Of a stretch of 11,861 bases of DNA, positions 5,557 to 10,462 are shown piece after piece. This DNA is from DATKMG01 sp035541995 (lineage in GTDB: Bacteria; Acidobacteriota; Terriglobia; Versatilivoradales; Versatilivoraceae). The translations under genes were made by a program, and so were the position numbers. The notes under the pieces were generated by a model, which worked only from the letters and a program-made list of their open reading frames with translations, was not told the origin of the DNA and ran no database searches. The stretch lies in NCBI GenBank assembly GCA_035541995.1, contig DATKMG010000095.1, positions 1-11,861 on the forward strand. Reading direction: 5' to 3'. The first letter of the stretch is position 1; each line of letters starts with the position of its first letter.

Positions 5557-6017
5557 AACTCCCCTGGGTCCGGTCCTCTCGGGTCTCCAACGCAATCGGG
5601 CAGGTTCACGGCGGACCTCTGCGCCGGCTGCTGTGGCGGCGCCTGGGGTCGCTGAAGAATGGGCGCCTCGTGGTGGAGGAAGGAGGCCAACGGCGCGTCT
5701 TCGGGGGTTTCGGCGACAGTTCCCTCTCTGCAACCGTCGAGGTTCCAGATCCGCGCTTCTATCGCCAGGTAACCTTCGGCGGGAGCCTGGGCGCGGCTGA
5801 GTCGTACATCGGTGGATATTGGGCGTGTGACGATCTCGTCAATCTGATGCGCATCTTTTGCCGGAATAACCAGCTCTCCTCGGAGCTTGAACGAAGTGCT
5901 CTGCGAATCCTGAACCCAATACGTCTCCTGACCCACAGGATGCGGCGTAACACTATCTCGGGAAGCCGAACTAACATCGCAGCCCATTATGACCTGGGCA
6001 ATGACTTCTTTTCCCTT
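5553..6017 (+). pseudogene. Truncated cyclopropane-fatty-acyl-phospholipid synthase-like protein (N-terminal 155 codons)
   Basis: AGGAGG (5537-5542) lies 10 bases before ATG 5553. The product shows the N-terminal domain of Cfa-like fatty-acid methyltransferases: R-F-Y-R-Q-V-T-F-G-G-S-L-G-A-A-E-S-Y (around 69-86), W-A-C-D-D-L, and the sequence leading into the catalytic domain N-I-A-A-H-Y-D-L-G-N-D-F-F-S-L (141-155). Full proteins have ~400 residues and would continue with F-L-D and then the SAM-binding motif. Here, from 6018, the plus strand is antisense to another methyltransferase gene. The open frame continues to 6515, but that extension is low-complexity Arg/Ser/Pro sequence with no family match. 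The SAM site and catalytic residues are missing, so the product would be inactive. The target of the ancestral enzyme was probably an unsaturated membrane phospholipid acyl chain. Confidence 0.85.
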
Positions 6018-6522
6018 CGACGTTGTGAAGCGCCAAAGCGGAGCCATGGGACAAGATGTATTGACGTTGGGTGCCCGAATTGGAAATCGCCAGGACTCGA
6101 CAGTTCGGGTAGTGCTGAGCAATCCATAAGCACAGCGAGCCCCAGCCGCAACCCAACTCCAGGATTTCCATACCATCTTCGATCCCGGCGCGCCGGCAAA
6201 AAAGTTCGAGCATTGCCTCTTCCGCTTCCGCCAGCGTTGTCTCTGGCCTCGGCCAGTAGCAGGAACTGTATTTCAGCTGCGGCCCCAGAACTCTCTGGAA
6301 GAACTCGGTCGGGACCTCGTAGTGCTGCAAATTGGCGGAGTCGGCGGAAATCGCGATCAGGCTGCGCCGCAGTTCGGCCACGAACTCCCTCAGAAATTCG
6401 CGGGGCTCGCCGACGTCGCGGGACCCTTCCTGCCGCAGACGGGCGGCCAGCAGGCGACGGATGCCCAGGCGAATCAACCAGTCCGGTAAAACCCCTATTT
6501 CGGCCAGGTCGATGAGGTTCAT
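6016..6522 (-). pseudogene. Truncated SAM-dependent methyltransferase of the Cfa-like class (N-terminal 169 codons)
   Basis: ATG 6522 overlaps the stop of the upstream DUF1295 remnant as ATGA, and a GGGTGG ribosome site precedes it. The protein begins M-N-L-I-D-L-A-E-I-G-V-L-P-D-W-L-I-R-L-G and has Y-E-V-P-T-E-F-F and L-K-Y-S-S-C-Y-W in the middle. SAM motif I follows at around 118-126 (I-L-E-L-G-C-G-W-G) with the next strand V-L-A-I-S-N-S. Similarity ends at A-L-H-N-V-E (plus-strand 6016), where T-A-D should follow. The remaining open frame to 5971 is antisense to the Cfa-like fragment. About half of the ~340-residue enzyme is lost, including later catalytic motifs. Together with DUF1295 it probably acted on membrane fatty acids in a light-stress pathway (inference). 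Confidence 0.85.
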
Positions 6523-6917
6523 CGAGTTCCACCCTCTCTTTTCGGAAACCATGGGAAGAACACGCTGGTCGTACGCTGGTACTCTCGGTAATCGTCCCCG
6601 CGGCTCGCGAGAGCTTGTGCCTCGGTCGGCGGAATGCCGGTCACCCGGAACAGAAGATAGAACATCGCCGCCGGCGCCAGCAGGGCCACCCACCCATAGG
6701 GGGCTCCAGCTGCAAGCGCCATATACGACCACCAGTGCAGCCATTCAAAGAAGTAGTTGGGATGCCGCGAGTAGTGCCACCAGCCCTCTCGGCACGTCTT
6801 GCCCCGGTTGCCTGGGCGTCCCCTGAAGTGCGCAAGCTGCCGGTCGGCAAGAATGGTATTGCCCACGCTGATGCACCAGATCAGGACACCTGCGAGATCC
6901 CAACCGTTCCAGCGTGC
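6519..6917 (-). pseudogene. C-terminal part of a DUF1295 (steroid 5-alpha-reductase-like) membrane protein
   Basis: The minus-strand frame, open from the TAG at 6918-6920, encodes ~132 residues. It shows the DUF1295 hallmark R-E-G-W-W-H-Y-S-R-H-P-N-Y-F-F-E-W, the preceding L-A-D-R-Q-L-A-H-F-R and the closing T-G-I-P-P-T-E-A-Q-A-L-A-S-R-G-D-D-Y-R-E-Y-Q. At least two hydrophobic segments surround it. Full members have ~260-290 residues, so the first half with its membrane helices is gone. No ATG lies at a sensible place; the first possible start (GTG 6866) is well inside the domain. The frame is the same as that of the radical-SAM gene upstream, separated only by its stop. The 3' end couples by ATGA to the methyltransferase. 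Confidence 0.85.
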
Positions 6918-8015
6918 CTAAGGAAAGGCGCCTGGGAAATAGCCAGGATCTGCGGCCTCGTTGATTTCATAGAAGGTGGGCGGCTCATAAGCCCATCCCC
7001 GGCTTAAACGGGCTTCCTCACTGCGTATTTTTCGCAGCAGGTAAGGGCCCCCTAGAGTGGCGTAGAGCCTGGATTTCCAGCCGAACTCTCTCTTAAGATC
7101 TTCTAGAAGCGACGCCATCCTGGCGTGAAGGTCCTGATTGTTCCTGTAGTAGCGGGTAGCAGCCCCGGCTACTACCGAGAAAGCCGAGACCATGCCGTTC
7201 ACTTCCATAGATAATCGCCGCCGGATTCTCGGGTTCAGATGGTCCCTGTGTCGCTTCCAACCGGCCAGCGTGGTCCGAAGAACTCGCAGGATACTGGGCC
7301 CGTTGACCTCGAAATCCCGCTGGAATGCGCGCAGGATTAACTGTGATTCCAGGCCTTCCGGAATGTGCGGATGCCGGTAATTGAACCGGAACTGCCCGTG
7401 GGTGTCGGGAATAGGGCACTGCGCTTCGTCCAGCAACAGCCCTTGAGCAGCCATTTCTTCATGAAGGGGTGTTCCTGGCAGAGGCATGTAGAGCATGAAT
7501 TGATGGAAATCGGTTTCGTGCCCGACGGCGTAATCGATGGCCTGGTCGATGTTCTCCGGCGTGTGGTGATCCAGACCGATGATGGTGGAACCCAAAATGT
7601 GGATCCCATGCGACTGAAGCTCGCGCACCAGCCGGCACATATACTCAACTTTCAATAGGTTCGTGGTAATGCTGCTGATTCCGACGATGTCGTACCCGGG
7701 TTTCTTGAGTTCTTTGATGAAACGATCCTGCGTCGGGAAGTCGAGGAGCACGCAAGGGGCGGTGACGTTGGCCTGAATGAGCATCAATCCCCAGGAGCGG
7801 TGGAACATTCGGAGCGAGAACGGCCCTTGAACTCGAGTAACCTGGTTGTGATACAACTCCATCGGGTTAATGGCCCGGCTGCCATACTCGTCATCCTGGG
7901 CATAGGGACCAAATACGCTGGTCAGCAGTATCCTGGCTCGAACCCCCAAGGGATGAGGCATTGCGGCCCGCAGGTCCTCACTGCGCCGCCCAGACAAAGA
8001 CTGGACTATTTCCAT
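6918..8015 (-). CDS. B12-binding radical-SAM family protein lacking the radical-SAM core (internal deletion)
   Basis: This 365-residue open frame starts at ATG 8015, preceded by AAGGGG (plus-strand 8023-8028) at 7 bases; a TTG at 8036 is less likely. Residues ~25-125 resemble the N-terminal B12-binding domain of radical-SAM proteins (A-R-I-L-L-T-S-V-F-G-P-Y ... Y-D-I-V-G-I-S-S-I-T-T-N). From ~131 on the sequence matches the last third of a radical-SAM barrel: L-Q-S-H-G-I-H-I-L-G-S-T-I-I-G-L-D-H-H-T-P-E, then the typical L-P-G-T-P-L-H. Between them the cluster-binding C-x3-C-x2-C segment and most of the barrel are absent. Only three cysteines remain, none in a motif. The join is at K-V-E-Y-M-C-R-L-V-R-E-L (7620-7640). 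I estimate ~150 residues missing, in frame. Catalysis is impossible; substrate of the ancestor is unknown. Confidence 0.8.
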   Translation of the reverse strand: MEIVQSLSGRRSEDLRAAMPHPLGVRARILLTSVFGPYAQDDEYGSRAINPMELYHNQVTRVQGPFSLRMFHRSWGLMLIQANVTAPCVLLDFPTQDRFIKELKKPGYDIVGISSITTNLLKVEYMCRLVRELQSHGIHILGSTIIGLDHHTPENIDQAIDYAVGHETDFHQFMLYMPLPGTPLHEEMAAQGLLLDEAQCPIPDTHGQFRFNYRHPHIPEGLESQLILRAFQRDFEVNGPSILRVLRTTLAGWKRHRDHLNPRIRRRLSMEVNGMVSAFSVVAGAATRYYRNNQDLHARMASLLEDLKREFGWKSRLYATLGGPYLLRKIRSEEARLSRGWAYEPPTFYEINEAADPGYFPGAFP

Positions 8016-8016
8016 G

Positions 8017-8115
8017 CTAAAACCCCTTTCTTGCAAGGCCCCGTTCCCTCTTCGCCATGGTCATGAAAAGATCCTCTGCAGCGCGCACGAGCTTCGCCAG
8101 ACGGGCAACATGCTG
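8017..8115 (-). pseudogene. C-terminal tail of an unidentified gene, coupled to the radical-SAM gene
   Basis: The minus-strand frame ending at TAG 8017-8019 reads H-V-A-R-L-A-K-L-V-R-A-A-E-D-L-F-M-T-M-A-K-R-E-R-G-L-A-R-K-G-F, a helical, charge-patterned tail that looks like genuine coding sequence. Its stop is one base from the ATG at 8015, so it was probably translated with the next gene. Upstream of about 8115-8121 the DNA belongs to a TMEM175-like remnant in a different frame. I cannot assign the family. Confidence 0.4.
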
Positions 8116-8120
8116 GCTGC

Positions 8121-8249
8121 ACTGACCGACGCCTTGCCTTTCCTGTCTTGCCCCACAGCGACAGCGAGCCGCGAGCCGGAACCGTGCTGGGTGATGATCA
8201 CCCGCTGCAGGATGGTGTAGCCTGCACCGCAGAGGATCAAGACGCAGCC
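8121..8249 (-). pseudogene. Remnant of the TMEM175-like channel beyond an amber stop
   Basis: Immediately after the stop of the fused frame (TAG 8250-8252), the same frame continues with G-C-V-L-I-L-C-G-A-G-Y-T-I-L-Q-R-V-I-I and G-S-R-L-A-V-A-V-G-Q-D-R-K-G-K. In intact TMEM175/DUF1211 proteins this follows P-T-A-L-Y without a break, so the TAG most simply replaces a Tyr codon. Similarity stops near 8121, before the last two membrane helices. Confidence 0.7.
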
Positions 8250-8837
8250 CTAGAGCGCCGTGGGTACCGCAGCGAAGTGGTTCTCGTCCATCCAGCCGGT
8301 GACGAACGGCACGAGCGAGAGCCAGAAGAGCAAGTGCAAGTTGGCCCAAAGCACCCCGCCGCTGACCTGCTCGACGGTTTGCAGCATATGATGGCGATTC
8401 ACCCAGTAGATACCGAGGAAGACAAAGCTCAGCACGTAGGTGAGAAAGACCGGCACCAACGAGCGGAGTGCCGCCCAGTCGTCGCCGAGAGGGACTTTGA
8501 GTTCGAGTACCATGATCCGAACACGCACCCCACGTGGTAGCGGTATTAGGGAGTAAGTGAGCAGCTTTGACAAGAAGCCCGGCAGCACCGTGGACCGGCG
8601 GCCCAAGGCGTCCAGGGTTGGCCGGGCTAAACCCGCGGGGCTCAGCACCTTGCCCATCCTCATGCCGGCACGCGCAGCGAAGCCGCTGTTCGTGGGACCG
8701 GGAGCAGAAGCGAGGACATCGATACCCAAGGGCGATAGTTCAACGTACAGCGCCTCCGCCAGCACCTGCACATATGCCTTGGTAGCGGCATAATGTGCCG
8801 CGTTCGGCATACCTTGGAACCCGACTATCGAACTCAT
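8250..8837 (-). CDS. In-frame SDR / TMEM175 (DUF1211) chimera, both halves truncated
   Basis: This 195-residue open frame joins two unrelated families. Residues 1-~109 are the C-terminal half of a short-chain dehydrogenase: M-S-S-I-V-G-F-Q-G, the catalytic Y16-x3-K20 in H-Y-A-A-T-K, A-P-G-P-T, and a tail P-L-P-R-G-V-R-V-R-I-M. From ~108 it is a TMEM175-type potassium-channel-like protein: I-M-V-L-E-L-K-V-P, then F-L-G-I-Y-W-V-N-R-H-H, V-L-W-A-N-L-H-L-L-F-W-L-S-L-V-P-F and W-M-D-E-N-H-F. The first TMEM175 helix with its F-S-D signature is missing. The join (8511-8520) falls where both families can read I-M, encoded by ATCATG. The SDR nucleotide-binding half is upstream and decayed. ATG 8837 is simply an internal Met of the SDR. 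A working product is unlikely. Confidence 0.8.
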   Translation of the reverse strand: MSSIVGFQGMPNAAHYAATKAYVQVLAEALYVELSPLGIDVLASAPGPTNSGFAARAGMRMGKVLSPAGLARPTLDALGRRSTVLPGFLSKLLTYSLIPLPRGVRVRIMVLELKVPLGDDWAALRSLVPVFLTYVLSFVFLGIYWVNRHHMLQTVEQVSGGVLWANLHLLFWLSLVPFVTGWMDENHFAAVPTAL

Positions 8838-9010
8838 CAGGACAATTCCGCCGCGTCCACGCGAGGCGAACCGCCGCCCAAAATGCCAACTTAATGCTAC
8901 AAGCGAGTATCAGCGAGACACCTGCACAACAAATCGTTGGTGGCTTTGGGCTGCTAGCAAGGCAGCAGAGCCCACACAGCGTACAAGGCCGAATTGTGCA
9001 TTTTGAGTCG
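8838..9010 (-). pseudogene. Decayed 5' part of the SDR gene
   Basis: In frame with the chimera and directly upstream lies L-S-W-H-F-G-R-R-F-A-S-R-G-R-G-G-I-V-L, the SDR stretch before the active-site Ser. It is interrupted by an in-frame TGA at 8910-8912. Further up, weaker resemblance continues (F-V-V-Q-V, and V-N-S-x-x-N-A-Q-F-G-L reminiscent of the N-N-A-G-F-G motif). The glycine-rich NAD(P) motif at the N-terminus is absent. The stop of the LOV-PP2C gene is only a few bases away, so a deletion probably joined the two. Confidence 0.6.
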
Positions 9011-9013
9011 AGT

Positions 9014-10315
9014 TCACGAACCCCCACCAGTCGCTGAAAGGTCGGCAACAGCTCCCCGGAGATTCCCGGTGCTGCCCGGGTTGTACTCCAATGCCAGCAG
9101 CGAAATGTCGTCAAGAGGACGTTCGGGTGCGCACCAATCCTCCACTGCCTGAACCAGCTTCTCCACAGCCAGGGGAAGCGACAGATTGGCGAATTGCAGA
9201 GTCAGTCTCTTCAACCGATCCAACCCGAAGTGTTCTTCTTCCATGTTATGTGCCTCCACCAGGCCGTCCGTGTAAATAATGACTCGGTCTCCAGCCCCAA
9301 GTCTTACGCTCTGCTCCTGATAGTCTGCTCCGGCAATCAAACCCACGGGGAAGCCTTCCCCAGGTAAAAGATACGGTTCTTGCCTACGGGGTTGATGAAG
9401 CGGAGGGGGATGCCCGGCTGTCACATATCGCATCAGCCCGGTTCTCGTGTTCAAAATGCCATAAAAAAGAGTGAAATATTGTGTGGTTCGCAAATCCATT
9501 GGGAATTGACGGTTCAACTGACCGACTACCTGGGCAGGAGTGTTGATTTTGAGTTTCCCGGGGGCATCCGCTGTGCCCTTGAACAGGCAGGATTGTTCGG
9601 GAACCGGCGAAAGGGTTCGATTAATGGTAACAGAAAGCAAAGCGGCCCCGACCCCGTGGCCACTCACATCGGCCACGTAAAGACCCAGCCTATCCTGACC
9701 GAGCCGGATCGTATTGAGCGTGTCCCCTGCCAGTTCCTCGCAGGGCCGCTGCACCCAGGATAGATTGACTCCTCTCATCTGAAAATCATCGGGAGGCAAA
9801 AGCGTGCGCTGGATCCGAGCTGCCAATTCCAAATCAGTCTTGGTGCGCTGAAAGGCGGCTGCTAGCTCTTGATTGGCCCTCTGTAGCTTCTGTTCAGCAA
9901 GAACCCGGCTGGTGATGTCAGACTGGACGCCGATGTAGTGAGTCACCTGGCCCTGTTCGTCCCGCAAGGGAGTCAAGGAGAGCCGATTCCAAAAAGGTGT
10001 CCCGTCTTTCCGATAATTCAGGATTTCGACCGTACATTCTCTCTGTTCTTGAATAGCCCTGCGGATTTCTCGGGTTGCCTCCGCACCAGTCCCAGGCCCC
10101 TGCAAAAACCGGCAATTCTTCCCCAGAACATTCTCTGCTGAATAGCCGGTCAGCCGCTCAAACCCATCATTAATGTATATGAGCGGCATGTCAGGGAACC
10201 TGGCATCTGCAATAGTGATCCCTTCAGAAGCTATAGACAACGCCCGATCCTTCAAGGCCAGCTGGTCAGTCGTGGGAGAGTGTTTGAGAAGAAAGGATGA
10301 TTTAAATTCTGACAT
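9014..10315 (-). CDS. LOV domain-PP2C (SpoIIE/RsbU-type) phosphatase, predicted blue-light receptor
   Basis: A 433-residue cytoplasmic protein from ATG 10315. A PAS/LOV domain (~20-135) contains G-K-N-C-R-F-L-Q-G with Cys68, the residue that forms the light-induced adduct with FMN. Family flavin contacts are also present: Asn100, Asn110 and the signalling Gln131 (in Y-I-G-V-Q-S-D-I-T). A coiled-coil linker (~137-175, R-V-L-A-E-Q-K-L-Q-R-A-N-Q-E-L) leads to a PP2C-type Ser/Thr phosphatase (~180-412) with metal-binding D198 (E-L-A-G-D), D216 (D-V-S-G-H-G), D350 (T-D-G-L-V-E-A) and D402-D403 (D-D-I-S-L). The second Asp of the usual G-G-D-x-x-D is Asn. Likely target is a phosphorylated STAS-domain anti-anti-sigma factor in a partner-switching pathway; none is in the window. 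The in-frame TTG at 10372 is rejected because it lies upstream of the likely -10 box. Confidence 0.93.
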   Translation of the reverse strand: MSEFKSSFLLKHSPTTDQLALKDRALSIASEGITIADARFPDMPLIYINDGFERLTGYSAENVLGKNCRFLQGPGTGAEATREIRRAIQEQRECTVEILNYRKDGTPFWNRLSLTPLRDEQGQVTHYIGVQSDITSRVLAEQKLQRANQELAAAFQRTKTDLELAARIQRTLLPPDDFQMRGVNLSWVQRPCEELAGDTLNTIRLGQDRLGLYVADVSGHGVGAALLSVTINRTLSPVPEQSCLFKGTADAPGKLKINTPAQVVGQLNRQFPMDLRTTQYFTLFYGILNTRTGLMRYVTAGHPPPLHQPRRQEPYLLPGEGFPVGLIAGADYQEQSVRLGAGDRVIIYTDGLVEAHNMEEEHFGLDRLKRLTLQFANLSLPLAVEKLVQAVEDWCAPERPLDDISLLALEYNPGSTGNLRGAVADLSATGGGS

Positions 10316-10360
10316 CGGGTCCACCCGCAGGTATGGTAGGCGGCCGGAGGATTCGCCGCT

Positions 10361-10366
10361 ATTATA
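10361..10366 (-). promoter_or_regulatory. Candidate -10 box for the LOV-PP2C gene
   Basis: On the minus strand TATAAT (plus-strand ATTATA) lies 45 bases before ATG 10315. No recognisable -35 box is found 16-18 bases upstream, so the promoter may need an activator, or the match may be chance. Confidence 0.35.
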
Positions 10367-10462
10367 ATTCAAGCAGGAAGAGCCTTCCTCACAATTGCAC
10401 GATCTGGAATCCCGAGTACCTCGCGGATCTCATTGGGGTGAACGAAACGATCCGGCTCGGGC

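Noticed and set aside
6018..6515. Plus-strand continuation of the Cfa-like frame as a 300+ residue protein
   Set aside because: It is antisense to the methyltransferase gene, rich in Arg/Ser/Pro, and has no family resemblance.
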